Shown: positions 24,908 to 37,295 of the stretch, in pieces
Layout: every line of letters starts with the position of its first letter
Position numbering within the stretch: position 1 is the first letter of the stretch
From: Thermus albus
GTDB lineage: Bacteria; Deinococcota; Deinococci; Deinococcales; Thermaceae
Assembly: GCF_022760855.1 (NCBI RefSeq)
Contig: NZ_JAKTNR010000001.1
Coordinates: forward strand, 186,001-250,000
Reading direction: 5' to 3'
DNA length: 64,000 nucleotides
Position numbers and translations under genes: made by a program
Notes under the pieces: model-generated
Databases searched by the model: none
What the model saw: only the letters and a program-made list of their open reading frames with translations
What the model was told of the DNA's origin: nothing

Positions 24908-25468
24908 CTATGCCTTCCCTAGCTTCTCTTTTAGCTTAAGGAGTGCTCGGCGGATGCGGGCCTTGACCGTTCCTAGGGGTAGCCCGTGGCGCTCGGCTAG
25001 TTCCCGGTGAGTTAGTCCAAGGTAGAAGGCCTCCTCCAGGAGGAGGCGCTCTGGGGGAGATAGGCCCTCCAGGGCTTGTGTTATGCGCACCTTGTCCTCC
25101 CGGCCTTGAGGCTGGATTCCCCAGGTGGCTTCCCGATCGCCCCCGGGATCGTGGGGATCCAAGGTGGGGTCTTTAAGGGGTTGTCTCCCCTCTCCACGCA
25201 AGCGGGTAAGGGCGAGATTGCGGGCTATGGCAAAGACAAAGGTAGTGGGTTTCCCCCTTGTGGGATCGTAGCGCCACGCCTGTTGATATACCCTCAAGAA
25301 GGTATCTTGCAAGACCTCCTTAGCTATCTCCGGGTTGTTCAGGATTCGCCGTATCAAGGCAAGCACCCGGGGAGCGAGGGCGTGATACAGAGCCTCCAAG
25401 GCCTCTTCTTCCCCGCGGGCCATCCGTAGGAGCTGGCATTGGAAAAAGACCTCCTCCTTCTCGTTCAC
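24908..25468 (-). CDS. ECF-family RNA polymerase sigma factor (SigK-like)
   Basis: 186 residues with region 2 (EALYHALAPRVLALIRRILNNPEIAKEVLQDTFLRVYQQAWRYDP, about 24-68, in parts) and region 4 (LSPPERLLLEEAFYLGLTHRELAERHGLPLGTVKARIRRALLKLK, about 135-180). It pairs with the RskA-type anti-sigma gene immediately downstream. Likely targets are its own operon and the exported SodC-like/cupredoxin genes 1 kb away, an inference from position only. Confidence 0.92.
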   Translation of the reverse strand: MNEKEEVFFQCQLLRMARGEEEALEALYHALAPRVLALIRRILNNPEIAKEVLQDTFLRVYQQAWRYDPTRGKPTTFVFAIARNLALTRLRGEGRQPLKDPTLDPHDPGGDREATWGIQPQGREDKVRITQALEGLSPPERLLLEEAFYLGLTHRELAERHGLPLGTVKARIRRALLKLKEKLGKA

Positions 25469-25693
25469 TTCCCCTCTTATCGCTACTGGACGGGGCCTCC
25501 TGCAGCTTTATCCGCTCTTGCATCTACCCCTGGGGGAAAACCATGGAGATGTGGGATGGAAATAACCTGGAGTAAGATTATGGAATAGGCTTGGCTTTTG
25601 AGGCAAGCCATTGGGAGGGCCTGGATTTGTTTGAGCGAAATCACAGCCCTGATGGCATCAGGATAGGCGCCTACGTTCTGGCCGTCAAGTTCC
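25469..25693. other. Intergenic region upstream of the sigma gene
   Basis: 225 bases without a gene. It holds a hairpin GGCTTG/CAAGCC near 25590 and, on the minus strand, CCATCC at 25554-25559. No canonical promoter for the sigma gene is convincing. Confidence 0.4.
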
Positions 25694-26545
25694 TTAGCCC
25701 CCAAAGAGATCCAGCACGATAAACAGGAACATCCCCAGGCTCACCCCCACGTTGGCTTGGAAGAAAGCCAGGTCCACCCGGCTCAGGTCCCCGGGGGTCA
25801 CCAGGCTGTGTTCGTAAGCTAGGAGAAGCCCCACCAAGGAAAGGCCCAGGTAGTAGAAGGGCCCCGCTCCATAACTAAGGCCAGCCAGGAGGAAGGAAAG
25901 CCATGCGAATAGATGGGAGGCGCGGGCGATGCCCAGGGCCAGGGGAATGCCAAAGCGGGCGGGGATGCTCTTCACCCCATGGGAGCGATCAAAGCTAAAG
26001 TCCTGGGTGGCGTAAAGGATGTCAAACCCCGCGATCCAAAGCCCCACCCCGGCCCAAAGCCAGTAGGCGGTGGGGTGGAAGCTCCCGGTGACGGCGATCC
26101 AACCCCCTGCCGCGGCCGCCCCGATGGTGAGCCCCAATACATAGTGGCAAAGCCAGGTGAAGCGCTTGGTGTAGCTGTAAACGGTTAGGAAAAAGACCGC
26201 CACCGGAAGGAGCCTTGCGGTAAGGGGGTTTAGGGAAAGCCCCGCATAAACCAGAAGGGTAAGGCCCAGGCCGGCAAGGAGGAGGGTTTCCCAGGGCTTG
26301 ACCAGACCTTTGGGCAGGTGGCGGTTCTGGGTGCGGGGGTTTAGGGCATCCAGCCGCCAGTCAATGAGGCGGTTCAGGGCCATGGCCATGGTCCTGGCCC
26401 CCACCATGGCCAGGGTGACCAGGAGGAAGGTGCGAAATCCGGGCCAGCCCCCGGCTGCCAGGAGCATCCCTCCGTAGGCAAAGGGAAGGGCGAAAAGGGT
26501 GTGCTCGAAGCGGATTAGGTCCAGGTAGAGCCGTAGCCTGGTCAT
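25694..26545 (-). CDS. ubiA: UbiA-family prenyltransferase (menaquinone pathway, MqnP-like)
   Basis: Integral membrane enzyme of 283 residues, about eight helices, that attaches a polyprenyl chain to an aromatic acid. The two Asp-rich motifs are [18 protein letters not shown] (about 58-75) and [21 protein letters not shown], in parts about 178-198. Thermus makes menaquinone by the futalosine route, in which a UbiA-type enzyme (MqnP) prenylates the naphthoate, so that role is the most likely one. Start overlaps the panD stop by four bases. Confidence 0.9.
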   Translation of the reverse strand: MTRLRLYLDLIRFEHTLFALPFAYGGMLLAAGGWPGFRTFLLVTLAMVGARTMAMALNRLIDWRLDALNPRTQNRHLPKGLVKPWETLLLAGLGLTLLVYAGLSLNPLTARLLPVAVFFLTVYSYTKRFTWLCHYVLGLTIGAAAAGGWIAVTGSFHPTAYWLWAGVGLWIAGFDILYATQDFSFDRSHGVKSIPARFGIPLALGIARASHLFAWLSFLLAGLSYGAGPFYYLGLSLVGLLLAYEHSLVTPGDLSRVDLAFFQANVGVSLGMFLFIVLDLFGG

Positions 26546-26913
26546 CCCCGGCGCACCTCGAGGATCCTGTTTCCCTCGTCCAGCAAAACCACGGTGGGCT
26601 TAAGGTTTCGGGCCTCTTCCTCCTCAAAGATCCCGTAGGCCACCAGGATCACCAAGTCCCCCGGGCGCACCAGGTGGGCGGCGGCCCCGTTCACCTGCAC
26701 CACCCCCGAACCCCTCTCCCCGGGAAGGGCGTAGGTGGTGAGCCGGGCTCCATTGGTGATGTCGTAGATATCCACTTGCTCGTAGGGCAGGATGCCGGCG
26801 GCATCCAAGAGGTCCTGGTCCACGGTTACCGAACCCACGTAGTGAAGGTCGGCATGGCTCACCGTGGCCCTATGGATCTTGGCGTGGAACATCACCCTTC
26901 TCACAAAAGCCAA
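26542..26913 (-). CDS. panD: Aspartate 1-decarboxylase PanD
   Basis: Pyruvoyl enzyme making beta-alanine for pantothenate and CoA. Self-cleavage occurs before the Ser in YVGSVTVD, giving the pyruvoyl group; TNGARLTTY and [15 protein letters not shown] are the other family blocks. 123 residues. The TTG at 26913 has GAGGGG five bases upstream; a GTG three codons later gives the N-terminus VRRVMFHAK closer to other Thermus PanD proteins but has poor spacing. Two bases separate it from rqcH. Confidence 0.95.
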   Translation of the reverse strand: MAFVRRVMFHAKIHRATVSHADLHYVGSVTVDQDLLDAAGILPYEQVDIYDITNGARLTTYALPGERGSGVVQVNGAAAHLVRPGDLVILVAYGIFEEEEARNLKPTVVLLDEGNRILEVRRG

Positions 26914-26915
26914 GT

Positions 26916-28466
26916 CTACCCCTCTACGGCCTCTTGGGGAAGCGACCCCTCCACGAAGAGGGTCTTGGCGTGGGTGTAGAGAACCTGGCCTGGGGCGGCC
27001 TTGCGCGGTCGCCAGACGTGTTTTTTGCGGGTGTAGTCCACGGGAACTTGGTTTTCTCCGCGGGCCTTGGAGTGGTAGGCGGCCAGCCTGGCGGCGAAGA
27101 GGAGGTCTTCCAGGGGCGGGCTCTTCCCTTCCGCCTTGAGGATCACGTGGCTTCCCGGCACCCCTTGGGCATGGAACCAGAGGTCCTCGGAGTGGGCGGT
27201 GCGGGTGAGAAGGTCGTTTTCCTTGGCGTTCCTGCCCACCAGGACTAGGAATCCGGAAGGGGAAGTATAGCGGAGGCCCAGCCTGGGCCCCTTTTGCCCC
27301 TTGGGGTGCCGGGAGAGGGCGAGGAGTTCCGCGAGTTCAGCCTTTTCCACCCGCCGGACCTCCTCCTGTAGGGCCTGGAGCTGGGCCTCCAGCTTAGGGA
27401 TCAGGGCGAGGGCCCGCTCCGCCAGCCCCTCGAGGCGCCGCGCCCTTTCGTAGAGCCTCTGGGCGTTCTCCTGGGGGGAGAGGGCGGGGTCTAGGGGGAT
27501 TTCCACCGGCCTTCCCTCAAAATCCTCTAAAACCACCTTTTCTGCCCCTTTGGGCACCTCCCTAAGCCGGGCCAGGAGGAGGTCGGCCTGCCGGCGCAGG
27601 CCTTCCGCTTCCTCCAGCCTTTCCAAAGCCCTTTCCTGGTCAAGAAGCCGGGCGCGGAGGGTTCGCTCTTCCCTTCTAAGGGCCTCGAGGAGGGGCTTTC
27701 TCAAGGCCTCTTTCTCTTCTTCCCGCCACCTTACCTGAAGCTCCTGGGAAAGGGCAGTGCCCAGGTGGGGGTGTTCCAGCACATCCTTGAGGGCCTGGTA
27801 TACCTGGGCCAGGGCTTCCTCATCCAAGGGGGTTTCCGGGGTGAGGCCCGCTCTTTTGGCCAGCTCCCGCATGAGTTCCAGGCCTATCCCGTCCACATGG
27901 CGCACCACCTCCTTCAAGGATTTCCCAAGGAGGATGTGGAGGTCTTCTAGGGTAAGGGTGCGGGGGTCCAGCTTCTCGTAGGGGGGTGGGGGCATGTAGG
28001 GAAGGCCCGGGCGGAGTTCCCGGTAGCGGTTCACCTCCTTGGTGATGGGCCGGTCAACCCCGAGGATCAGGCCTTCTTCGTCCAGGAGGAGGAGGTTAGC
28101 GTTCCGTCCCGTGGCCTCCAGGACCAGGGTGGAGGGGGGCGTGTCCACAAACCCCTTTTCCCCGGCAAAGCGGAAAAACACCACCCGGTCCAGCTTGAGT
28201 TGCTCAGCTTCCAGCAAGGGTCCCTTTACCCGGGCCTGCAGCTGCCGTTGGAAGGGGGTTTTGGGCTCGCCCAAAAGGGTGCCTTCCTCCTGGGCTAGGC
28301 TAGGGGAGGGAGGGCGGTAGCGGAGAACCAGGTTGAAGATCCGGCCCGTCCTGCCCTTGAGGAGGAGGGCCAGGCTTCCCTCGTCGGGGAAGGCCAGGCC
28401 CAGGTTAAGGGCCGGGAGCTCCCCCGTTAGCTCCCGCAAAAAGGCGTGGATCAGGAGGCCTTCCAT
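26916..28466 (-). CDS. rqcH: Ribosome quality control protein RqcH (NFACT family)
   Basis: Binds obstructed 50S-peptidyl-tRNA complexes and recruits tRNA-Ala to add C-terminal alanine tails in bacteria. 516 residues: NFACT-N domain (about 1-170) with the DR motif region [18 protein letters not shown], helix-hairpin-helix segment, a long coiled coil (about 240-390, rich in Leu/Glu/Arg) and the NFACT-R/DUF814 domain with [19 protein letters not shown] and GSHVIL. Start overlaps trmI by 16 bases. Confidence 0.92.
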   Translation of the reverse strand: MEGLLIHAFLRELTGELPALNLGLAFPDEGSLALLLKGRTGRIFNLVLRYRPPSPSLAQEEGTLLGEPKTPFQRQLQARVKGPLLEAEQLKLDRVVFFRFAGEKGFVDTPPSTLVLEATGRNANLLLLDEEGLILGVDRPITKEVNRYRELRPGLPYMPPPPYEKLDPRTLTLEDLHILLGKSLKEVVRHVDGIGLELMRELAKRAGLTPETPLDEEALAQVYQALKDVLEHPHLGTALSQELQVRWREEEKEALRKPLLEALRREERTLRARLLDQERALERLEEAEGLRRQADLLLARLREVPKGAEKVVLEDFEGRPVEIPLDPALSPQENAQRLYERARRLEGLAERALALIPKLEAQLQALQEEVRRVEKAELAELLALSRHPKGQKGPRLGLRYTSPSGFLVLVGRNAKENDLLTRTAHSEDLWFHAQGVPGSHVILKAEGKSPPLEDLLFAARLAAYHSKARGENQVPVDYTRKKHVWRPRKAAPGQVLYTHAKTLFVEGSLPQEAVEG

Positions 28467-29215
28467 TTCCTAAAGACCGCCAAAAAGGCCGTGTGCCCCA
28501 CCTGCTGGAAGCGGGGATGGGCCACGGGTAGCCTTATCTCCCACTCCCGCCAGGAAACCTCCAAAACCCGTTCCAGCCTGAGGGGAAGGCCCTCGGCCCT
28601 TTGCACCAGTTCCAGCACCTGGGTGATGTTGGGGAGGTAGGCCACCAGGAAGCGGTCCAGCATGAGGGCCTCCGTGGCCTTGGCCAGCACCTTCCAGGGT
28701 TCCATGAGGTCCAGGGCCACCCCGTGGAAGCTCTCCCTTTCCAGGGTGGCCTCCTCTAGGCTTCCCAGGTGGAAGCGCACGTTCTCCACCTGCCAGAAGG
28801 CCTTCACATTGGCCTCTGCCTGGGCCAGGTGCTGGGGGCGCTTCTCGTACGTTTCCACCAGCCCCATAGGCCCCACCGCCCGGGCCAGGAAGAGGGTGAG
28901 CCCCCCGGAGCCCGTGCCCGCCTCGAGGACCCGCATCCCCGGGGCCAGGTCCAAAAGGGTTACCATGGCGCTGGCATCCTTGGGGTAGGTGGGGGTGGCG
29001 CTTCGCCGCATGTGCAGGAGGTACTCCTCCAAGGTGGGCCGGTGGACGGAGAGGGCCTCTCCCAGGTGGGTGTAGACCCTTCCCCCTGGGCCCACTTGGG
29101 CGATGGCCTCATGGGGCACGGTGCCCCGGTGGTGGTGGAAAACCCCACCCTCCTTGAGGCGGATCAGGAAGGCTCGGCCTTTGCCATCCTTGAGAAGGAA
29201 GAGCTCCCCTTCCAT
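28451..29215 (-). CDS. trmI: tRNA m1A58 methyltransferase TrmI
   Basis: SAM-dependent enzyme that methylates A58 in the T-loop; required for growth at high temperature in T. thermophilus. 254 residues. A small beta-rich N-terminal domain is followed by the methyltransferase fold: RSATPTYPKDASAM, LDLAPGMRVLEAGTGSGGLT (SAM site, about 92-111), VETYEKRP and the catalytic-region VALDLMEPW. ATG at 29215 chosen over longer frames because it gives the known family length. Confidence 0.95.
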   Translation of the reverse strand: MEGELFLLKDGKGRAFLIRLKEGGVFHHHRGTVPHEAIAQVGPGGRVYTHLGEALSVHRPTLEEYLLHMRRSATPTYPKDASAMVTLLDLAPGMRVLEAGTGSGGLTLFLARAVGPMGLVETYEKRPQHLAQAEANVKAFWQVENVRFHLGSLEEATLERESFHGVALDLMEPWKVLAKATEALMLDRFLVAYLPNITQVLELVQRAEGLPLRLERVLEVSWREWEIRLPVAHPRFQQVGHTAFLAVFRKWKAS

Positions 29216-29225
29216 CCCGCCCACT

Positions 29226-30080
29226 TTAGCGGGCCAGGGCCAGATAGTCCAGGACCTGCTCCAGGTCAAAGGGGTTGGGGACCCGGTAGGGTCCAGCGAA
29301 GGCGGTGGGGGTTCCCCTAAGGCCCAGGCGGAGGGCCAAGGCCCGCTCGGCCTCCACCCGCTGGGCCACCTGGGGGTGCTTGAGGCAGCTGGCAAAGGCC
29401 TTCAGGTCCAGGGAGAGGGAGCGGGCCAGGCCCAGGTAATCCCCAAGCCTCCCCCCCATCAGGAGGTCGTGGTAGGGCCAAAAGCTTCCTTGCGCCCCGG
29501 CGCACTCCGCGGCCATGGCGGCGGGGAGGGCTTCGGGATGGATCTCCTTGAGGGGGAAGTGACGGTAGCTGATCCGGAGTTCCCCCTTGAGGGCCCGGGG
29601 TTTCAGCTGGGGAAGCACCTCACGGGCCAGACGCTGGCAGAAGGGGCATTGGAAGTCCGAGAAGATGCGCAGCACGGGGCCCTTTTCCCCTAGCACCCAG
29701 CGGTCCTCGCCCAGGGCCGCTTCCCGAGTTTCCCTGGGGCCTATCCGGGCCCGCATGGGCTCCGTGAGGACGAGGTCCACAAGAAAGGCCTCTCCCAAGT
29801 TCAGGCTGACCCGTTGCCCCTTAAGGTTCCCCGCGTTTTTCCCTACCCACTCCTTAAGAGGGGCCCCGAAGGCCATGCCCGTGGTCCTGTCCACCAACTG
29901 GGCCAGAAAGGAGGCGTCCAGGGGGCCGGTATAGCTCACCGCCAGGAGGCGGCCGTTTTTCTCCTCCACCCGGACCTCGCTTCCCGGAGGGGGTGCGATA
30001 CCCTGGAGAAACCCTTCCACCGGCTTGCCGATCTGGGCCAGGGCCGCGCCCAAGAGGATGAGGAAGGCCAGGCTCCTCAT
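29226..30080 (-). CDS. Exported DsbA/thioredoxin-fold protein
   Basis: 284 residues with a signal peptide (MRSLAFLILLGAALAQ). After a domain of about 130 residues without clear homology comes a thioredoxin-fold DsbA-type domain with the redox motif CPFC in IFSDFQCPFCQRLA (about 148-161), the cis-Pro region GLRGTPTAF, and a further Cys pair (AAECAG, ASCLKH). It is likely a periplasmic thiol oxidase or isomerase. The start overlaps the upstream gene by four bases. Confidence 0.85.
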   Translation of the reverse strand: MRSLAFLILLGAALAQIGKPVEGFLQGIAPPPGSEVRVEEKNGRLLAVSYTGPLDASFLAQLVDRTTGMAFGAPLKEWVGKNAGNLKGQRVSLNLGEAFLVDLVLTEPMRARIGPRETREAALGEDRWVLGEKGPVLRIFSDFQCPFCQRLAREVLPQLKPRALKGELRISYRHFPLKEIHPEALPAAMAAECAGAQGSFWPYHDLLMGGRLGDYLGLARSLSLDLKAFASCLKHPQVAQRVEAERALALRLGLRGTPTAFAGPYRVPNPFDLEQVLDYLALAR

Positions 30081-30406
30081 ACCTTGAAGAAGCCTTCCAC
30101 CGGCAACACGAAGACCACGGCCCCCCCCACCTGCACCTCCACGGGTTGGGCCAAAAAGGGGTCGGGAGCTTCCGACAAAGGGAAGCCCCGGGTGACCAGG
30201 CGGGTGCGGGTGCGGCACTTTTCCCGGATCAAATCCAAGACTTCGGGAACCCTATCGTCCTCGAGGCCGATGAGCAAGGTGGTGTTCCCTTCCCGCAAAA
30301 AGCCGCCGGTGGAGGCCAGTTTGGTGGACTGCAGCCCCCGCTCCAAAAGGGCCTTGGTGAGGCCAGGGGCGTCCGTATCCTGCACGATGGCCACGATGAG
30401 CTTCAT
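30077..30406 (-). CDS. darA: Cyclic di-AMP receptor DarA/PstA (PII-like)
   Basis: PII-like trimeric protein of 109 residues. MKLIVAIVQDTDAPGLTKALLE and TKLASTGGFLREGNTTLLIG (about 29-48) match the YaaQ/PstA/DarA family, where the TGGFLR(A/E)GN turn contacts c-di-AMP. Its output partner in any bacterium is little known. It sits between carB and the DsbA-like gene in a tightly packed minus-strand run. Confidence 0.92.
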   Translation of the reverse strand: MKLIVAIVQDTDAPGLTKALLERGLQSTKLASTGGFLREGNTTLLIGLEDDRVPEVLDLIREKCRTRTRLVTRGFPLSEAPDPFLAQPVEVQVGGAVVFVLPVEGFFKV

Positions 30407-30441
30407 TGCCCTTCATTGTACACGGGAGGGCCTACCTGGCC

Positions 30442-33549
<3,108 letters not shown>

Positions 33550-33567
33550 CGCGTACCCAATGGGCGA

Positions 33568-33596
33568 GGATAACATATTTGCCCCGGGTTGTCCAA
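33568..33596 (-). promoter_or_regulatory. carB promoter
   Basis: Minus-strand -35 TTGGAC (33591-33596), 17-bp spacer, -10 TTATCC (33568-33573). The leader would be about 12 bases. Confidence 0.65.
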
Positions 33597-33611
33597 GGAG
33601 GACCCCACTTC

Positions 33612-33642
33612 TTATGCAGAACATCCCGGGGATGTTGCATAA
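33612..33642. promoter_or_regulatory. Long inverted repeat upstream of carB
   Basis: TTATGCA (33612-33618) and ACATCCC (33621-33627) are mirrored by GGGATGT (33629-33635) and TGCATAA (33636-33642): two 14-base arms, with a GA insertion in one arm and one central G. It lies 16 bases upstream of the carB -35 box. TGCATAA-type half-sites resemble some arginine-repressor boxes, but the orientation and spacing differ. Confidence 0.6.
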
Positions 33643-33692
33643 CTTTGCGCATGGTCCTCGAGGCCCCGCCTTCCCCTGGTACAATCAGGGGT

Positions 33693-33977
33693 ATGCGTAG
33701 GGTCAAACCCGAGGAGCTCCCGGCCCTTTTGAACCAGGGGGTGAAGGTGGTGGATGTCCGCCCCGCGGACAAGCGCCACACCCCCTTGCCCTTTGCGGCG
33801 GAGTGGGTTCCCTTGGAGAAGATCCAAGCAGGGGAACACCACCTGCCCCGGGTTCCCCTCCTCCTGGTGTGCGAGAAGGGGCTTATCAGCCAGGTGGCGG
33901 CCCTTTACCTGGAGGCGGAAGGGTATGAGGCCATGAGCCTGGAGGGGGGGCTTCAGGCCTTGACGGTGGGGGGTTAG
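33693..33977 (+). CDS. Small rhodanese-domain protein
   Basis: 94-residue single rhodanese fold: VKVVDVRPADKRHTPLPFAAEWVPLEK (in parts, residues 17-43) and the active-site loop LLVCEKGLISQVAALYL with catalytic Cys about residue 61. It is likely a sulfur carrier or sulfurtransferase; the partner is unknown. ATG lies seven bases after a -10 TACAAT (33680-33685), consistent with a leaderless mRNA. Confidence 0.85.
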   Translation: MRRVKPEELPALLNQGVKVVDVRPADKRHTPLPFAAEWVPLEKIQAGEHHLPRVPLLLVCEKGLISQVAALYLEAEGYEAMSLEGGLQALTVGG

Positions 33978-33988
33978 GCCCTTAGAAT
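33960..33988 (+). promoter_or_regulatory. Promoter of tRNA-His
   Basis: -35 TTGACG (33960-33965), exact 17-bp spacer, -10 TAGAAT (33983-33988); it overlaps the 3' end of the rhodanese gene. Confidence 0.85.
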
Positions 33989-34004
33989 GGCGGATGCTGA
34001 GCGT

Positions 34005-34082
34005 GGTGAGCGTAGCTCAGCTGGTCAGAGCACCGGACTGTGGATCCGGGGGTCGTGGGTTCAAGTCCCATCGCTCACCCCA
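34005..34082 (+). tRNA. tRNA-His (anticodon GTG)
   Basis: Acceptor GTGAGCG / CGCTCAC, anticodon loop CTGTGGA, T-loop TTCAAGT, encoded CCA at 34080-34082. The extra G at 34005 opposite C at 34079 is the G-1:C73 pair specific to tRNA-His. Confidence 0.96.
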
Positions 34083-34113
34083 ATACCTCCACCCCGAAAG
34101 GGGTGGTATTTTG
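34083..34113 (+). terminator. Hairpin after tRNA-His
   Basis: Stem CCACCCC / GGGGTGG with a GAAA tetraloop, extended by ATA/TAT, then TATTTTG. It may end or attenuate transcription before tRNA-Leu. Confidence 0.65.
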
Positions 34114-34135
34114 AAGGGGGGCCTCGTCCTCCCAC

Positions 34136-34220
34136 GCGAGGATGGCGGAACCGGTAGACGCGCCGGACTTAGGATCCGGTGGGGTAACCCGTGCGGGTTC
34201 AAGTCCCGCTCCTCGCACCA
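34136..34220 (+). tRNA. tRNA-Leu (anticodon TAG)
   Basis: Acceptor GCGAGGA / TCCTCGC, anticodon loop CTTAGGA, long class II variable arm (GTGGGGTAACCCGT), T-loop TTCAAGT and encoded CCA. It lies 34 bases upstream of tig on the same strand. Confidence 0.96.
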
Positions 34221-34254
34221 CGCGGGCGAGGCCCCTTGTTCAGTGAGGTGAGGC

Positions 34255-35469
34255 GTGGCGGAGATCCTGGAGCGTTCCGGCTATCGGGTAAAGGTGCGGG
34301 TGGAGGTGCCTGCGGAGAAGGTACAAGAGCGCTACCAGGCCCTCCTCAAGGACGTGGCTAAGCGGGTGCGCATCCCGGGCTTCCGCCCGGGCAAGGCCCC
34401 CTTGAAGGTGGTGGAAGCCCGGATCGGGCGGGAGGAGCTTCTTTCCGACCTCAAGGAGCGCCTGGTGGAGGAAACCTATCCCTTGGCGGTGCAGGAGCTT
34501 GGGCTTTTGCCCGTGGCGGCCAGGGTGGTGGAGGAGGAGCTCAAGGAGGGGGAGGGTTTCCGCTACGTGGCGGAGGTGGAGAACTACCCCGAGGTCAAGC
34601 TTCCCGACTGGCGGAGCTTTGACCTCGGGGTGGTGCCGGAAGAGGTCACGGAGGAGATGGTGGAGAAGGCCCTCGAGGAGCTCCGCCAGCGCTACGCTGA
34701 GCTTGTGCCCGTAGATCGGGAGGCCCAGGAGAAGGACCACGTTTTCGTGCGCACCGAGGAGGGGGCGGAGTTCCCCATTGACCTTTCCAAGGCCCTTCCC
34801 CATGTGCGGGAGGCCCTTTTGGGCAGGCGTGCGGGGGAGGTGGTCATGGTCCCCGTCTTGAACGAGCAGGGGGAGAAGGTGCGGGAGGTGCGCACCGAGA
34901 TTCTGGAGGTGAAGACCCTCGAGCTTCCCGAGCTGGATGAGGAGTTCGCCAAGACCCTGGAGGCGGAAAGCCTGGAGGACCTAAGGCAAAAGGTGCGCGA
35001 AAGCCTGAGACGGCAGGCGGAAGCCCAGTACCAGGAGGCCCGCGAACGCGCCTTCTTGGAGAAACTGGCCGAGGGGTTGGAGGTGGAGATCCCTCCCTCC
35101 ATGCTGGAGGCGGAGGAGCGCCATCTCCTAGAGCACCTGGCCGAGGACCTGGCCCGTCAAGGGATTCCCCTGGAGGCCTACTTCCAAGCCTTGGAGGAGA
35201 AGGGCGAGTTGGCAAAGTTCCGGGAGGACCTGAGGCAGGAGGCCTTGAAGCGGGTGCGGCGTTCCTTGGCTAAGGAGCGCTTGGCTGAGGAGCTCAAGCC
35301 CGAGGTGAGCGAGGAGGAGTGGCAGGCCTACCTCCAGGCGGTGGCCCGGTCCTACGGCGTCTCCGTGCAGGAGCTGAGGCGGCAGTTTGGGGAGAGGGGT
35401 CTTGCCCGGCTGAGGGCGGCGTACATCCAGGAAAAGGCCGTCAAGGAGGCCTTGTCCAAGCTGGTTTAG
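34255..35469 (+). CDS. tig: Trigger factor (ribosome-bound chaperone, prolyl isomerase)
   Basis: 404 residues. N-terminal ribosome-binding domain with the signature in [10 protein letters not shown] (about 41-50, the GFRxGxxP loop that docks on L23), central FKBP-type PPIase domain (about 150-235, [18 protein letters not shown]) and C-terminal helical arms. The central domain seems shortened compared with E. coli. GTG start with GAGGTGAGG upstream. Followed by clpP and clpX, the usual order. Confidence 0.96.
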   Translation: MAEILERSGYRVKVRVEVPAEKVQERYQALLKDVAKRVRIPGFRPGKAPLKVVEARIGREELLSDLKERLVEETYPLAVQELGLLPVAARVVEEELKEGEGFRYVAEVENYPEVKLPDWRSFDLGVVPEEVTEEMVEKALEELRQRYAELVPVDREAQEKDHVFVRTEEGAEFPIDLSKALPHVREALLGRRAGEVVMVPVLNEQGEKVREVRTEILEVKTLELPELDEEFAKTLEAESLEDLRQKVRESLRRQAEAQYQEARERAFLEKLAEGLEVEIPPSMLEAEERHLLEHLAEDLARQGIPLEAYFQALEEKGELAKFREDLRQEALKRVRRSLAKERLAEELKPEVSEEEWQAYLQAVARSYGVSVQELRRQFGERGLARLRAAYIQEKAVKEALSKLV

Positions 35470-35530
35470 GTGCGCCATGGTGGCCCAGGGGGGTTTTCCC
35501 CCTGGGCTTGCCGCTACAATGGGGACTGGT

Positions 35531-36115
35531 ATGGTCATACCCTACGTCATAGAGCAGACCGCCCGCGGCGAGCGGGTCTACGACATCTACTCCCGGCTAC
35601 TCAAGGATCGCATCATCTTCCTGGGCACCCCCATAGACTCCCAGGTGGCCAACACCATCGTGGCCCAGCTTCTTTTCCTGGATGCGCAAAACCCCAACCA
35701 GGAGATACGCCTTTACATCAACTCCCCGGGGGGTGAGGTGGATGCGGGCCTGGCCATCTACGACACCATGCAGTTCGTCAGGGCCCCGGTTTCCACCATT
35801 GTGATCGGCATGGCGGCCAGCATGGCCGCGGTGATCTTGGCCGCTGGGGAAAAGGGCCGGCGTTACGCCCTGCCCCACTCCAAGGTCATGATCCACCAGC
35901 CTTGGGGCGGGGTGCGGGGCACGGCCAGCGATATCGCCATCCAGGCCCAGGAGATCCTGAAGGCCAAGAAGCTTTTGAACGAGATCCTGGCCAAGCACAC
36001 TGGCCAGCCCCTGGAAAAGGTGGAAAAGGACACCGACCGGGACTATTACCTTTCAGCCCAGGAGGCCATGGAGTACGGCCTCATTGACCAGGTGGTGAGC
36101 CGTGAGGAAGCCTAG
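35531..36115 (+). CDS. clpP: ATP-dependent Clp protease proteolytic subunit
   Basis: Tetradecameric serine protease of 194 residues. Catalytic Ser in [11 protein letters not shown] (about 97), His in [11 protein letters not shown] (about 122) and Asp in [11 protein letters not shown] (about 171). [15 protein letters not shown] is the expected N-terminus. A -10 TACAAT (35514-35519) lies 11 bases before the ATG, so it has a promoter of its own with almost no leader. The 3' end overlaps clpX by 14 bases. Confidence 0.97.
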   Translation: MVIPYVIEQTARGERVYDIYSRLLKDRIIFLGTPIDSQVANTIVAQLLFLDAQNPNQEIRLYINSPGGEVDAGLAIYDTMQFVRAPVSTIVIGMAASMAAVILAAGEKGRRYALPHSKVMIHQPWGGVRGTASDIAIQAQEILKAKKLLNEILAKHTGQPLEKVEKDTDRDYYLSAQEAMEYGLIDQVVSREEA

Positions 36116-37295
36116 GCCCTTCTGTAGTTTCTGCGGCCTGCGCCCGCCGGAGACGGGGCGGCTTCTGGAGAGCCCTGTCGCCGAGGTCTACATCTGCGAG
36201 GAATGCGTGGAGCGGGCCCGGGAGCTTCTTTCCAGGGAAAAGCCAGTTCCCAAGGGGCCCAGCCGCCTGCCCAGACCCCGGGAGATCAAGGCCCATTTGG
36301 ACCAGTACGTGGTGGGGCAGGAGGCGGCCAAGAGGGCCTTGAGCGTAGCCGTCTACAACCACTACAAACGCCTCCTCCATCCGGAGGCGGAGATCGGCAA
36401 GGCCAACATCCTCCTCATCGGTCCCACGGGCACGGGCAAGACCCTTCTTGCGGAAACCCTGGCCCGGTTTTTGGACGTGCCCTTCGCCATCGCCGACGCC
36501 ACCACCTTAACCGAGGCGGGGTACGTGGGGGAGGACGTGGAGAACGTTATTCTTCGCCTCCTGCAAAACGCCGACTTTGACGTGGAGCGGGCGGAGATGG
36601 GCATCGTCTACATTGACGAGATTGACAAGATCGCTCGCAAGTCGGAAAACCCCTCCTTAACCCGGGATGTTTCCGGGGAAGGCGTGCAGCAGGCCCTCTT
36701 AAAGATCATTGAGGGCACCATCGCCAACGTGCCGCCCCAAGGGGGGCGCAAGCACCCGCACCAGGAGTTCATCCCCGTGAACACCAAGAACATCCTCTTC
36801 ATCCTGGGCGGGGCCTTTGAGGGCCTCGAGGCCATCGTGAAGGCCCGAACCGAGCGCACCACCATCGGCTTTACCCGCACCAAGACCAAGGACGAGCCCC
36901 TGGAGGTCATCCCCGAGGACCTGGTGAAGTTCGGCATGATCCCGGAGTTTGTGGGCCGGGCCCCCCTCATCGTCCAGCTCCACCCCCTTACGGAAGATGA
37001 CCTGGTGCGTATCCTTACCGAGCCCAAAAACGCCCTGGTGAAGCAGTACCAGGAGCTTTTGCGCATGGAGGGGATTGAGCTCCGCTTTACCCAGGCGGCC
37101 TTGAAGGAGATCGCCCGCAGGGCCCTAAAGCGGGGCACGGGGGCCCGGGGCCTAAGGGCCATCCTGGAGAAGACCATGGTGGACCTGATGTTTGAGGCCC
37201 CGGGAAGCGGGGTAAAGGAGCTGGTCATTGACCTCCCCCACCTGGACCAGCCCCTTAGGGCCCTGGAGGAGGCCAAGCTTCGCCAGGCCTCCTAA
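36102..37295 (+). CDS. clpX: Clp protease ATPase subunit ClpX
   Basis: AAA+ unfoldase of 397 residues. Zinc-binding domain with CSFC (8-11) and CEEC (about 32-35), Walker [13 protein letters not shown] (about 108-119), Walker [11 protein letters not shown] (about 168-177), pore loop GYVGED and sensor/RKH region KHPHQEF. GTG start inside clpP, coupled translation. Confidence 0.97.
   Translation: MRKPRPFCSFCGLRPPETGRLLESPVAEVYICEECVERARELLSREKPVPKGPSRLPRPREIKAHLDQYVVGQEAAKRALSVAVYNHYKRLLHPEAEIGKANILLIGPTGTGKTLLAETLARFLDVPFAIADATTLTEAGYVGEDVENVILRLLQNADFDVERAEMGIVYIDEIDKIARKSENPSLTRDVSGEGVQQALLKIIEGTIANVPPQGGRKHPHQEFIPVNTKNILFILGGAFEGLEAIVKARTERTTIGFTRTKTKDEPLEVIPEDLVKFGMIPEFVGRAPLIVQLHPLTEDDLVRILTEPKNALVKQYQELLRMEGIELRFTQAALKEIARRALKRGTGARGLRAILEKTMVDLMFEAPGSGVKELVIDLPHLDQPLRALEEAKLRQAS

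Noticed and set aside
34083-34135. A CRISPR or repeat unit between the tRNAs
   Set aside because: Only one hairpin is present and nothing is repeated; it is a terminator-like stem.
33985-34230. tRNA-linked integration (att) site
   Set aside because: No integrase, no duplicated tRNA end and no foreign-looking genes around the two tRNAs.
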